Assembly: GCA_033557465.1 (NCBI GenBank) | Contig: CM066033.1 | Location: 387,693,289 to 387,757,288 of the forward strand | Direction: 5' to 3' | Origin: Ichthyophis bannanicus | Lineage: Eukaryota; Chordata; Amphibia; Gymnophiona; Ichthyophiidae | DNA: 64,000 bases | In this document: one piece after another, positions 42,410 through 53,576 of the stretch | Position numbering within the stretch: the stretch's first letter is position 1 | Layout: the number at the start of each line of letters is the position of its first letter | The notes under the pieces: generated by a model | Told to the model about the DNA's origin: nothing | Databases searched by the model: none | Seen by the model: the letters and a program-made list of their open reading frames with translations, nothing else | Position numbers and translations under genes: made by a program

Positions 42410-42990
42410 TGCACTGCTATAGGGAATCGCGATCGTGTTCGCGCCGCGGACTTCGGCACAAAAGCCGGTTTTTTGCTCTGGCCGCTCCCGATCTTGCGGC
42501 CAGAGCAAAAAACCGGCTTTTCAATGGTCGGTTTTACAACTGTGCCGGCAGCCGGCCTGGCCATGGAAAAACCGGCCGGTTGGCAACCCTAATTTGTGAG
42601 CCGAGGCCACATGTTACGGATGAAATTGGAATTTTTCCCACGGCACACCAGACAATATCTCACGGCACACTAGTGTGCCGCGGCACAGTGGTTGAAAAAC
42701 GCTGACTTAGATGTTTCTAATGTATATGGCTGTCCATTACTATGATTTTATAAGTTATAATTAATTATCTAAGTTTTAACCCTTTAGGTTATATTTATGA
42801 TTTTTATTTACATCCTATTCATGATTTTAATGTTGTGTTTTATCTTTTATCTGTTGGAGGTTTGAACCTCCTGAAGAATGTAGTATTGCTGAAACACTGC
42901 CAGCGTAGAGGTATGATTTAATAGAGCTGTATTTCAACTATTGAAGGGCGGAATCTTTCTTTGCCTCGCTCCTGTTTGCTCTGCTGCTTT

Positions 42991-43318
42991 TCTGCAAGTG
43001 CGTGTGCCCCGCTGTGGACTTTCTACACATTGTATTTTGTACTGTCCCTTTAAATTTCTTCAACCGTCTCTAACCTTTACAAGCTCGGTTTGTGCAGACA
43101 TGGACGGTCCTAGCCATGATCGCAGCCTCCTTCAGTACTTCTGCCCATGGAAGATGGGATCCCCGTGGGCAGACACCAAGAGCCAATGGTGCTGAAACAG
43201 AAGAGGGGTGACATTGATTGAAACTGAACATTGCAGAGGAGCTTAACGGCAGTGTATTGAATGAAATGAAGGCATTACAGAACATACAGTTTTTGTCAAC
43301 ATTATTGGCACCCTTGAA
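42991..43318. other. Unassigned sequence with a Tc1-like terminus
   Basis: No gene recognised. CAACATTATTGGCACCCTTGAAG just left of the CR1 tail looks like a Tc1-family inverted-repeat end, possibly of the Tc1 relic whose transposase is at 46.6 kb, with the CR1 inserted between. Confidence 0.35.
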
Positions 43319-45895
43319 GTTCATAAGAACATAAGAACATAAGATATGCCATACTGGGTCAGACCAAGGTCCATCAAGCCCAGTATTCTGTTTCCAACAG
43401 TGGCCAATCTAGGTCATACGTACCTAGCAGTTTCCCCAAGGGACACAGGTTCCACAATGCTTGTATTGGTTCAAGCATTGATATCCTGGGTCCCTTCTTA
43501 ATAATGGTTTATGGACCTTTCCTCCAGGAACTTGTCCAAACCTTTTTTAAACCCAGCTACACTAACAGCCTTACTACATCCTCCGGTAACAAATTCCAGA
43601 GTTTGATTACACGTTGAGTGAAAAAATATTTTCTTTTATTAGTCTTAAATAGTTTACCCTGTAGCTTCATTGCATGTCCCCTAGTCTTTCTATATTCTGA
43701 TAAGGTAAACAATCGATCTACGTTTACCCGTTCCACTCCGTTCATTAATTTATAGACTTCTATCATATCTCCCCTCAGCCGTCTCTTTTCCAGGTTAAAG
43801 AGCCCCAACCTTTTTAGCCTTTCTTCATAGGAGTAGCCTTCCATCCCCTTTACCATTTTGGTGGCTCTTCTCTGAACCTTTTCTAAAATTGCTATATCCT
43901 TTTTAAGATATGGCGACCAGAATTGCACACAATATTCAAGGTGCGGTCTCACCATGGAACGATATAGAGGCATTATAATATCTTTTGTTTTATTTTCCAT
44001 TCCTTTCCTTATCATACCTAGCATTCTATTTGCTCTCTTGGCCGCCGCTGCACACTGGGCCGAGGGTTTTAACATGGTATCCACAAGGACGCCTAAATCT
44101 TTTTCTTGGGTGGTGGTTCCTAATGTGGAACCTTGCATCGTGTAACCATAGTTTGGGTTGTTCTTCCCTAGGTGCATAACCTTGCACTTCTCCACATTAA
44201 ATTTCATCTGCCATTTTGATGCCCAGTCTTCCAATTTATCAAGATCCTCTTGCAATTTTCCACAATCCTCCTGGGTTTTAACAACTTTAAATAGTTTTGT
44301 GTCATCAGCAAATTTGATAACCTCACTCGTTATTCCACTTTCCAGGTCATTTATGAATATGTCAAAAAGCAGCGGACCCAGCACAGATCCCTGGGGTACA
44401 CCACTATTCACCTTTCTCCATTGGGAAAATTGGCCATTTAGCCCTACCCTCTGCTTTCTATCTTTTAACCAGTTCCTGATCCACAGTAGTACACTGCCTC
44501 CTATCCCATGACTCTTTAGTTTTGCCAAAAGTCTCTCATGAGGGACCTTGTCAAAGGCTTTCTGAAAGTCCAGATACACAATATCAACCGACTCACCTTT
44601 GTCCACCTGTTTATTCACTCCTTCAAAAAAACATAACAGATTAGTAAGACAAGATCTTCCTTGTCTAAAGCCATGTTGGCTGTCTCCCATTAGGTCATGA
44701 CTATCTATATGCTGAGTAATTTTATTCTTTATGATGGTTTCTACCATTTTTCCCGGTACTGATGTCAGGCTCACTGGTCTGTAGTTTCCCGGATCACCCC
44801 TCGAACCCTTTTTAAAAATTGGTGTTACATTGGCGATCCTCCAATCCTCAGGTATTAGAGATGATTTTAATGATAGTTCACAGATTACTGATAGCAGGTC
44901 TGCAATCTCAAATTTCAGTTCTTTCAACACCCTTGGATGTATACCATCCGGCCCAGGTGATTTGCTACTCTTCAGTTTATCTAATAGTTGTAGGACATCT
45001 TCCCGATGTATCGATATTTCCTTCAATTCTTCCACACCTTTAAATACCACTTCAGTCGTGGGTAACATCCCTACATCTTCCTCAGTAAAGACCGAAGCAA
45101 AGAATTCATTCAGTCTCTCCGCTATCGCCTTGTCGCCTCTTAGTGCTCCTTTAACCCCTTTATCATCTAATGGACCAACTGACTCTCTCACGGGTTTTTT
45201 GCTACGAATGTACTTGAAAAGGTCTTTATTTCGCGTTTTTGCTTCCGCAGCAAGCTTCTTCTCAAATTCTCTCTTTGCCTGCCTTATCAATGCCTTGCAT
45301 TTGACTTGCCAGTGCTTGTGCTGTTTCCAGGTTTCATCATTTGGCTCTTTTTTCCATTTCTTGAAAGATGCTTTTTTGGCAACAACAGCCTCTCTGACCT
45401 CAGCTTTAAACCATGCTGGCAATTTTTTGGACTTCCTTCCACTTTTCTTAAAGCGTGGAATACAGCTGGTCTGGGCTTCCAAGATAGTATTTTTCAACAA
45501 CACCCAAGCTTGATGTACGTCTTTAACCTTTGCAACTGCTCCTTTTAGTTTTTTCTTAACTGTTTTCCTCATTCTATCATAGTCTCCCTTTCGAAAGTTA
45601 AAGGGTAGTACTGTGGATTTCCTTACTATCCCTCCTCCACTAATTAAATCAAAGGCGATCATGCTATGATCACTATTGCCAAGTGGCCCCAACACCCTTA
45701 TCTCTTGCACTACATCTGGTGTTCCACTAAGGACTAGGTCTAATATTGCTTCCCCTCTGGTCGGTTCATGAACCAGCTGCTCCAAGAAGCAGTCATTTAT
45801 TTCATCTAGGAACTTTATCTCCCTAGCATGTCCTGTTGTGACACTGACCCAGTCGATGCTGCTACACAGTACCTTGTCCTGTGCTGCTGAGGAAA
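43319..45895 (-). mobile_element. CR1-type LINE, 5'-truncated, long open ORF2
   Basis: The 3' end is at the left: an 8-bp tandem tail (TTCTTATG units, plus-strand CATAAGAA, 43,321-43,345), as is usual for CR1, then the conserved UTR block also found at 6,440. The coding part runs to about 45,895. The 5' end is truncated within the endonuclease domain. The boundary beyond 45,890 is estimated from loss of coding frame. Confidence 0.88.
43557..45785 (-). CDS. CR1 ORF2 fragment: C-terminal endonuclease plus reverse transcriptase
   Basis: An open frame of 742 codons; in-frame coding text extends further upstream to about 45,890 (GHAREIKFLDEINDCFLEQ). The start is the end of the APE-type endonuclease: LVHEPTRGEAILDLVLSG and LGNSDHSMIAFDL, with the catalytic SDH. 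Then come SSKSPGPDGIHPRVLKEL, NYRPVSLTSVPGKMVE, YLDFQKAFDKVPH (catalytic Asp), SGVPQGSVLGPLLFDIFIND and IKFADDTKLF with an intact FADD box, and a C-terminal domain. No stop or frameshift in 2.2 kb marks a young insertion. It lacks the N-terminal endonuclease and ORF1, so it cannot move on its own. Confidence 0.9.
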   Translation of the reverse strand: MEQLVHEPTRGEAILDLVLSGTPDVVQEIRVLGPLGNSDHSMIAFDLISGGGIVRKSTVLPFNFRKGDYDRMRKTVKKKLKGAVAKVKDVHQAWVLLKNTILEAQTSCIPRFKKSGRKSKKLPAWFKAEVREAVVAKKASFKKWKKEPNDETWKQHKHWQVKCKALIRQAKREFEKKLAAEAKTRNKDLFKYIRSKKPVRESVGPLDDKGVKGALRGDKAIAERLNEFFASVFTEEDVGMLPTTEVVFKGVEELKEISIHREDVLQLLDKLKSSKSPGPDGIHPRVLKELKFEIADLLSVICELSLKSSLIPEDWRIANVTPIFKKGSRGDPGNYRPVSLTSVPGKMVETIIKNKITQHIDSHDLMGDSQHGFRQGRSCLTNLLCFFEGVNKQVDKGESVDIVYLDFQKAFDKVPHERLLAKLKSHGIGGSVLLWIRNWLKDRKQRVGLNGQFSQWRKVNSGVPQGSVLGPLLFDIFINDLESGITSEVIKFADDTKLFKVVKTQEDCGKLQEDLDKLEDWASKWQMKFNVEKCKVMHLGKNNPNYGYTMQGSTLGTTTQEKDLGVLVDTMLKPSAQCAAAAKRANRMLGMIRKGMENKTKDIIMPLYRSMVRPHLEYCVQFWSPYLKKDIAILEKVQRRATKMVKGMEGYSYEERLKRLGLFNLEKRRLRGDMIEVYKLMNGVERVNVDRLFTLSEYRKTRGHAMKLQGKLFKTNKRKYFFTQRVIKLWNLLPEDVVRLLV

Positions 45896-46200
45896 ACTAT
45901 ATTCTGATTTGATTTAAATTATAGCTCTTTGCTGCTACTAGGCTCTAACCTATTATGAAATTTAAACTACAAGCTCTCTGCTGGATTCTAAATTTAACCA
46001 GAAAGCTCTCTTCTGTGTTTTAATTTGAAACTAAAAGTACTTTGCTGATGCTAGGCCCTGAGTGACTATGAAATTTAAACTACAGCTGTCTACTGGGTAT
46101 GAAAGGTAACCAGAAAGTTCTCTTCTGTGTTTTTAAATTGAATCTTAAACTGTTGCTACTAGGCCCTGACTGATTTAACAAAAAAAATAGTGGGTTCACA
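45896..46200 (+). repeat. Degenerate tandem repeat, about 110 bp period
   Basis: CTTTGCTGCTACTAGGCTCTAAC, CTTTGCTGATGCTAGGCCCTGAG and TGTTGCTACTAGGCCCTGAC mark three units near 45,925, 46,037 and 46,147; GAAATTTAAACTACA(A/)GCT recurs between. May be a 5' UTR-like repeat of the adjacent CR1. Confidence 0.6.
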
Positions 46201-46605
46201 GATTAATTAGCTTTAAAAGAAAAAAAATTCCTTTCAGAAAAATTCCCAGAAGTATATACTCACAATTTCAGATTTCTCTCCAGAAGTAACAGCCCCCCTT
46301 TCCAGTCCTTCAACCCCTTAATGTCCAATATCTCCTAAAAGAAAGTGGCCATCAAAATGACTTTGGACTATATAGGCACATATATTTGACACATAAAAGA
46401 ATCAAATAAAACAAGACCAATTAAAAAGGAAATGATTATTTACACCCTTATAAACAATTCAAATCAGTTTGAACAGAAGAACCGCATTCCCATTGTAGTA
46501 AAATTAGACGCACCTGTGATCAATTGTCAATACTCACATGACTCAAATCAACCAATTAATGATGGTTCTAATGTTTAAAATGGCCACATTGACTCCCTGT
46601 ACCAT

Positions 46606-47360
<755 letters not shown>

Positions 47361-47499
47361 CCTCTGAACATAGTAGTACAATATTATGATAACATACAAT
47401 TGGAATATTTTGAATTTTCTCTAGATATTGTATACAGCATGCCTAAAATGCAAGGGTGCCAGCAATCCACAGTAAAGGGAGTTAAAATAATCCTGTTCT

Positions 47500-47955
47500 G
47501 GAAATGATTACGGTCAGAAGTAGTGTCTTAAGATGTGTTGCAGACAATGAGGATTTGATAGAGGAAGGAAGAAGATCTGGTGACAGCGTCCAGTTGCAGC
47601 ATCAAAGAAAAGAAAAAATCAAGGATGACACCAAGAGTGCAAATGAATCCTGAAGAGGCAAAGAAGTACCATCCAAACTAGGAGGGGGATAGGAGAAAAC
47701 CAGGAAGAAAGCTACCTCACATTCGGTGATATTGAGAGAGACGTAATGGTTCTAAAGCCATGTGAAGATAGTGGAGAGACAGGATTGTAAAGGAGACGAG
47801 ACAACAGAAGGGATGTGAAAGAACAGAGGATTTGGATGTCATCAGCATAAATGAAAAGGTTTCAATTAGTGAAGAAAGGGGGGGGGGGAGGTGAAGAAAA
47901 TATTGAAGAGAGGCAGTATATCAAATAGTAAACTAAACAAAACTATTTGCCCCAG
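47500..47955 (-). pseudogene. L2-like reverse transcriptase relic
   Basis: On the minus strand FIYADDIQIL (near 47,840), the intact catalytic YADD block, is followed by frame-broken text. A G-run at 47,879-47,891 precedes it. Confidence 0.6.
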
Positions 47956-47969
47956 ACCACACTTGCTGC

Positions 47970-48809
47970 TGATTGCAGAGCTGCTTAGTATAGTTTGCTT
48001 CCCCTATGGGGCTTTTCTACATCTTGACCAGCAGCTGCTCATGACACTCTGCCGGAGACGGCCGGTCTAAGCAACCCCCTTTATCTTGGCTTCAAGATAC
48101 GCTGGCATTGCAGAGTAGTGCTATATTCTATAGGTGCGTGATATGAGCATGCATCTCATGGACTGGCAGCTACTCCACCATAGTTATTTTGATTCTTGTG
48201 AGACCCTCCCTGCCCATGTTATGGATGTCTCAACGATATGGCATACCTTCTGCCTCCTGCAGCTCCTGGCTGATGTGCAGAAGCACTTTGAGATGGGGCA
48301 TCCACATGGCCCTGAACCTGTTCTTGAGTGCCTCCATGTTTCACAGAATGCAAAACCATCTATGGGAAAGACTGAGCCTGACAGTCTGATCCATTATCAT
48401 GATAACACCCCTAATATCCTCACATCCAATTCCCCAGTTCTATTGCTAGGAGTATAACACTTCGTATAGGGGGTGCACCATTTCCACGTGAGTGGCATCT
48501 CTGGAAATCTCATAGCCTGGGTACCATTAAGACTCTTGCTTTGGCCAATAGCTAGCCCTTGTTTGCTCTGGCCAATCGCCCTCCAGTATTTCTGTGCCTT
48601 GCTGTAGCTACTGCTCTGTGAATCTGTGCTTGATATGCCCAATAAGGGTCGGAACCAGATTGTAGAGCTATGTATGCCTGCAATAACTATGCCACTGTGA
48701 TCAGGATACATTGTCCTCTCACTATGTGTTAGCCCTGTCCACCTTGCCTATACGACAAAGTAACCATCCATTCAATATCATTATACAATGCAGTTGCGAG
48801 TGTGTGTGT
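47970..48809. other. Unassigned sequence
   Basis: Motif-less frames only (48,134-48,457 +; 48,397-48,711 -). A (TG)n run at 48,800-48,813 precedes the TG...CA repeat and provides its GTGT target. Confidence 0.4.
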
Positions 48810-48883
48810 GTGTTGTGATAAGGAAGCTTATCATAGTTCAGGAAGAAATAATACAAGAGGTGACTTGGCTCTGAATAAGCAAC

Positions 48884-49738
48884 GTGCTGGCTGGTAAAAG
48901 CACTAAAACAGAGTGTTTACCTAAAAGACTATCAGACCCAGAATGCACTGGTTTACAGAAAGCCTCTAGGAGAGGTGAAGTAGGGAAATGTGTGCCTAAT
49001 CAGAGAAGCAATGATGTAATCCCTAATCACACATCTCCTAGGGCAGGGCTCAATTCAGAACACCTGCAGTGTGCTAGGGTGGAGCGGCCATCTAGGCACT
49101 TTAAAGCTAGAAGAAATTCATCATACGGACAGCAAGAGCAAGGTGAGCAAGAGCCAGGAGAACAAAGACAGCAAGGACAGCAACGGGAGCTGGAGAAGGA
49201 GAGACTGATCGTGAACAGACGGAAGAACAGCAAGACGTCCAGAAGGTCTAAGAAAGGAGCCCAAGGCAGTACGTATGCTGGGAGAGATTCCTGGGGCAAG
49301 CATTCTTCATTGGACTGGAAGAAGCCAGAGGCTTGGAGATATACAGCCAGGAACCCTCAGACAGCACCTGTAAAGGAGACGGCTGCATCTACAGAAAGAA
49401 GGCGCTCTAATACCTATTTAAGGAGGTATGGGAAAAGAGACCTAAAGTCCAGAGATTCTGACTGGAGAGCTGGGCACAGAAGCTTTGCTACCTACTGGCC
49501 AAAATACCCAGAGAGGAAATCTAATGACAACGTGATCTCAGGTATGAACTCTGATCTGTTCCCTAGCTTTGCACAAGGAAGACAGCAGGGAAACAGTTTC
49601 TATCCTGGTAGAGATCAGTTAGAGAAATCCTCTGAGCCAGTGTATGAAAGTGATCCTATGATATTTCAAGAGCAAGGGGAAATATCAAATAAGGAAGTTG
49701 AATGTATGGATTGTTTTCTTTCTAAGCTGCTGTTCTAA
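48884..49738 (+). CDS. Charged 284-aa ORF of the TG...CA repeat, intact
   Basis: Unrecognised protein, open from ATG to TAA. Residues 1-70 have paired Cys (PECT, GKCVPN); 75-120 are Gln/Glu-rich (QQEQGEQEPGEQRQQGQQ, likely helical). Residues 105-150 are Arg/Lys/Ser-rich with a bipartite nuclear-signal-like NRRKNSKTSRRSKKG. Then SRDSDWRAGHRS, QGNSF, and an acidic tail with EVECMDC. No signal peptide or membrane segment. The homologous ORF in copy 1 is collinear over about 280 codons with one frameshift. An ORF within an LTR is known from some retroviruses; relation to those is not shown by any motif here. Confidence 0.55.
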   Translation: MLAGKSTKTECLPKRLSDPECTGLQKASRRGEVGKCVPNQRSNDVIPNHTSPRAGLNSEHLQCARVERPSRHFKARRNSSYGQQEQGEQEPGEQRQQGQQRELEKERLIVNRRKNSKTSRRSKKGAQGSTYAGRDSWGKHSSLDWKKPEAWRYTARNPQTAPVKETAASTERRRSNTYLRRYGKRDLKSRDSDWRAGHRSFATYWPKYPERKSNDNVISGMNSDLFPSFAQGRQQGNSFYPGRDQLEKSSEPVYESDPMIFQEQGEISNKEVECMDCFLSKLLF

Positions 49739-50122
49739 AGTAATCCTCAGTTAAGGATCAAACACCAAAAGGAACTGTACTGTTTTTTTAACTTCCCAGA
49801 AAAGTTTCTTTGAGAGAAAGCTTTGGGGAAAGTTGGAGCCACGTGGAGAGTGGACCAGCAATGATTTGCAGCTGGTTAAGCACTTGTGATTAGAGCAAGG
49901 CACAAGTGCACGTGGGACTTTGGAAAAAGCTTCTTCTCTGTGTGAATGGAAGAAAGCTGTTTTTTTGATAAAGAGAATTTTCCTTTTGGGTTTATTTTTC
50001 ATTCCAGCACTGCTAAGAAAATTTATTAGCAGGGGCTAGAAGAAAGACCTTTTCTGTTCCATCAAGGTCTTTACTAAGTTGTTGCATAAGTAATTCAGTT
50101 GCCTTATTTGTTTTGTTTCCTG

Positions 50123-50128
50123 AATAAA
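50123..50128 (+). terminator. AATAAA polyadenylation signal in TG...CA repeat copy 2
   Basis: Same place as the signal in copy 1. Followed by TGTTACTAAGCATATCTGTGTG. Confidence 0.5.
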
Positions 50129-50366
50129 ACTCCTGGAGAAAATTATCCTGTTGATGTTACTAAGCATATCTGTGTGAGGGAATAACACCCCATAAATAAA
50201 ATCTGTTTTCTGCTTTACACTCGAGCAACTACAATTCTTTATTCTTGTTAAACGGCTAGTTTTGTGTGAATGAACTAAAAGACCCACAATCCTTTGCAAG
50301 TCAAGTAAATTCATGCCCTTGCCAAGATTGTGGAACTTTCACAACAAGCACCCCCGTTTACAGTGT

Positions 50367-52265
50367 GTATGTGAAAAGGAGGGAGGGGGCTGCTCTTTGT
50401 TAGGCAGCAGAAATGATCCCACCATTTCCCTGCTCTCATGTTGGCCTGCATCTAGATTTCTAGATTGCTCCCTATGAGAGGTATGTATAAGTGTCAGAAA
50501 AATGTGTATAGTCTTACCTGGCTAAGGCCATGCGGATCCTCTTCCACACCCTCCATGCTGTTCGGTGTGGGGCTGTTTGCCCTCTGGGTCTGTACAGGGA
50601 GCCCTCATTAGAGAGCATCAGACACACCAGAAGGTCACTTTCAGTACCTGAGGAGTTAATACGCCCTCCCACCATGTTGGTGATTGACAAAGAAGGCATA
50701 CTATTAGGCAGGGGAATATGAAAGGACCAGTAACATATTGACATGATTCCACAGGAGAGAATATACAAATGCACATGTGGAGTGCAGTTCAGCATTTATA
50801 TTTTTTAGCCAAACTTACATGTGTAGGATACACATGCAGCATTTCAAAATGCAGCCCTTTCCATGCACATCCAGCCTTTAGCGAACATGCCCCTAAGATT
50901 TTGATAACGGATCCTAAATATTTTGTTAAGAAACTTAAAGAAGGTGCTTTTAAGATATAAGGGTATAGAATATTAATTTTAGTAGATTATAATTTTTATG
51001 GTGGAAAGGTGCCAAGAGGACATCCTACCCTGCCTAGGTGTCCCAGATTTGCAAACCAAAAATCTAGTAACTTTCCCCCAAGTTTTCATTGACAATTTCA
51101 TAGGGGAAGTGAGACACACTTCATAAATTTGCAGAGATACTATGTAATCTCTCGACCAAGTAGGAGAAACCAAACCTTGCTCCACTATATGGTCCCCTCC
51201 TTGCTGCCAACTTCTGATCTGTGTTGATTATACAACTTCAAATCTGACATATCTTCCTTGTTTCGAGATCTCTGCGCGGTGTTAAATTTTATCTTTGGAA
51301 TTTTACTAGCCCACTTAAATCGACATAGTATTTCATCAGTTCTTATGCATACCATCTCAAAAGATTCCCCAGGGGTAGCTCTAAATATGCTCTTGAAAAA
51401 ATGCATCATTTTTATTTGTATACCATTGACTCACCCTAACAGTGAGATTGGGGGGCATGTTTACTAAAGTGCTGCAAATAATGTGTATTTTTACCATGAC
51501 GGGTGCTTAGCGGCCACGGTTCAGACAGGGGGCATGGCAGCAGCAGGGAAATGCTGTGCTAGCCGTTCAGTTGCATAGCAGTAGTGACTGCATGCCAGGT
51601 GCACATGCATCTATTCATATATCCAAACACTGAGATTTATCCCTACTAACCGGATAGTGGCACGCTGTCTGGTGAACCCAGAGAACTTCCAACACTGAAT
51701 ATCTGGGTTAAATTAAAGTGGCGGTGGCTTGGCGCTTTAAAAAGCCTAACCGCTGCCGTTGAATCTGGACCCCAGTATGTCTAGAATATCTTTACTAAAC
51801 CACAGCACAAATATTCAGTGAAGTGACACATACATGGAATATAAATTTATAGAAGCATAATGTTGGCATTACAATATTTTCTTATGCCAGCCATAATATT
51901 GAGACACTAGCAATGTTGAATTTTTGGAAACTGAAAATGCATCATTAAAATGCGACATCATATATGTTGGTACATAGTGCCATCCAGTGACCAAACATAG
52001 AGCATTGCCTCAACTGCGGACAGACTGCAGCAAAGATCTGCTGATGTGATCTCACGTATTCAGCTTTATTTTGACAGTAGGTATAGTACTTAATTAAACA
52101 TGATATAGTTACTGGTGTGTGGTGAGGTATTTTTGTCCATTCATATTCTTTCCTTTATAGTGTTGTACATGAAATCAAAACACCCAGCTGGATGTCTGAG
52201 TATTTGATAAAAGGAGTGAAAACAACGTATGTCCAGGATCCTGAGAAATCCACCTGCATCTCCTA
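50367..52265. other. Unassigned sequence with two isolated Harbinger-like ends
   Basis: TTTAGCGAACATGCCCCTAAG at 50,877-50,897 reads as a right end, and GGGGCATGTTTACTAAAG at 51,455-51,472 as a left end, of E-type elements; neither has a partner in range. A minus-strand frame at 50,795-50,514 ends at a good donor (AG | GTAAGAC), but its product is unrecognised. Confidence 0.4.
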
Positions 52266-52269
52266 ACCA

Positions 52270-53450
52270 TATTCCCTAGGGGGGTCATTCCACTCCTCAT
52301 TTAGTGGGTCTGGACATCTGTTCTGGACGTCCAGACCTGCTAAACATTCAGATCACACTGGCGGCCACAGAGCTCACCGCACGTATAGCCGACTTGTGCG
52401 GGGAGCTCTGTTTGTGGGCGGGAAGGGGTGTGCTGGGGGAGAAGCAAGGTCAGGCAGAGGGCTGGAACGTGACCCTGAGGTCAGCCTTGTACATCTGGGG
52501 TCGGCCATGTAGATGGGGGACTTTACACAAAGGCATCAGAAAAATCTTAAAAAAAATAGGCAGAAAGGATTGAACCCTGAGGCACCCCCTGTTCCAAAGT
52601 GCAAGATGATATTACCTCCTCTCCCAACTGACAAATAGGACCTAAACCAAGCCAATACCTGCCCACACATACCCAGCTTCATCAAGCAATTCAAAAGCAA
52701 GTCATGACAAACACTATCAAAGGCAGCAGAAACATCCAGCAGTAACAACAGGCCATGCTATCCCTTGTCAAGAAGACCATGCACATCATCTGTCAAGACA
52801 CCCATAATAGTTTCAGTACTATTATGCTATCAAAAACTTGCCTGCTTCTCACCCAACACATGACGAGCCTCCAAAAATGACAATAGCTTACATGCTACAG
52901 CTTTCTCAATAATCTTACCCAAAAAGGAAAGGCCTCAGGTGTCTTTTCTTGGTCTGGTAATCTACTACATTTCTTGGTTCCATGACCGTGAAAGGAAGAC
53001 TATTTTGTCTCGGAGTGATGAGCCATTCACCTCGGAGGTGGAATAAGTTCTCCTGGACGTCAGGGAACCGTGAAGTCAAGCGAAATCAAAGAGGTGAGGG
53101 GGCTCAGGGGGTTCCCCGCAGCCCAATCCGAGGTGGAATATGTCCCCCATCTACATGGCTGACCCTGGATGTACAAGGCCAATCTCAGAATTGGGACAGG
53201 ATGCCCTGGCACTGCGGCTCCATTCAGGAGCCTGGCTGACTTAGCTGAATTTATGGCTGGGTGTGTGACTGATCAGAACTGGGGGCCCAGCCTGTACGTC
53301 CAGGCCATTGGATCCAATTCTGATCCCACGAGCACATCTAGCCCCCTCGGGATCAGAATCAGGTACTACCACTGCATGCCCCGATTCTGACTGGCTGTAC
53401 AGGGCAGGATGTGCAAAACAGAATTGGCCTCTAAGGCTACTGTCCCCATG
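52270..53450 (+). repeat. Unclassified interspersed repeat, copy 2, with L2 inserted
   Basis: Shares blocks with 40,475-41,185. The L2 fragment at about 52,525-52,985 lies between its two halves. Confidence 0.4.
52525..52985 (-). pseudogene. L2-like reverse transcriptase fragment
   Basis: The minus strand reads LLLLDVSAAFDSVCHDLLLN and LMKLGMCGQVLAWFRSYL, the first catalytic block of L2, then LEQGVPQGSI-like text after a frame change. It stops before the YADD box. Confidence 0.75.
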
Positions 53451-53576
53451 TATTTGTTTGTTTATTCATATTTTTAAAGTGGTGTACAAAAATAAAACAC
53501 TTTTACAATATATCAAAAATCAACCCACAAAGACACAACCCTGAACAGACAGTATCCACCTCAAATTAAACATATA

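Larger units (their letters stand above)
41598..42704. mobile_element. Non-autonomous hAT element, 1,107 bp
   Basis: Ends CAGTGTTTTTCAACC and GGTTGAAAAACGCTG (one mismatch), flanked by the exact 8-bp direct repeat ACTTAGAT (41,590-41,597; 42,705-42,712). The same locus in the inverted pseudo-LTR copy at about 10,065-10,085 is empty and has a single ACTTAGAT. Inside are a C-rich tandem array and two strong palindromes; no transposase. Confidence 0.9.
41543..42990 (+). mobile_element. Penelope-like pseudo-LTR piece (right side), interrupted by hAT
   Basis: Matches the reverse complement of 9,817-10,150, as described there. Similarity also extends a little left of the mariner MITE (CCCTTGTTTCCACC, 41,288). 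It contains CTCCTGAAGAA...GAAACACTGCC (42,869-42,901), a text often found in Penelope termini. The hAT element 41,598-42,704 splits it. Confidence 0.55.
48814..50362 (+). mobile_element. 1,549 bp TG...CA repeat, candidate solo LTR (copy 2)
   Basis: Starts TGTGATAAGGAAGCTTATC, ends AAGCACCCCCGTTTACA, and is flanked by GTGT on both sides (48,810-48,813; 50,363-50,366), though the left side lies in a (TG)n run, so this duplication alone is weak. Collinear with copy 1 over its full length. AATAAA at 50,123. Confidence 0.78.

Noticed and set aside
44830..45513. Plus-strand frame of 227 codons
   Set aside because: It is the antisense shadow of the CR1 ORF, which carries the recognisable motifs on the minus strand.
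48134..48457. 107-codon plus-strand frame
   Set aside because: No recognisable domain, no second copy and no splice or polyadenylation context.
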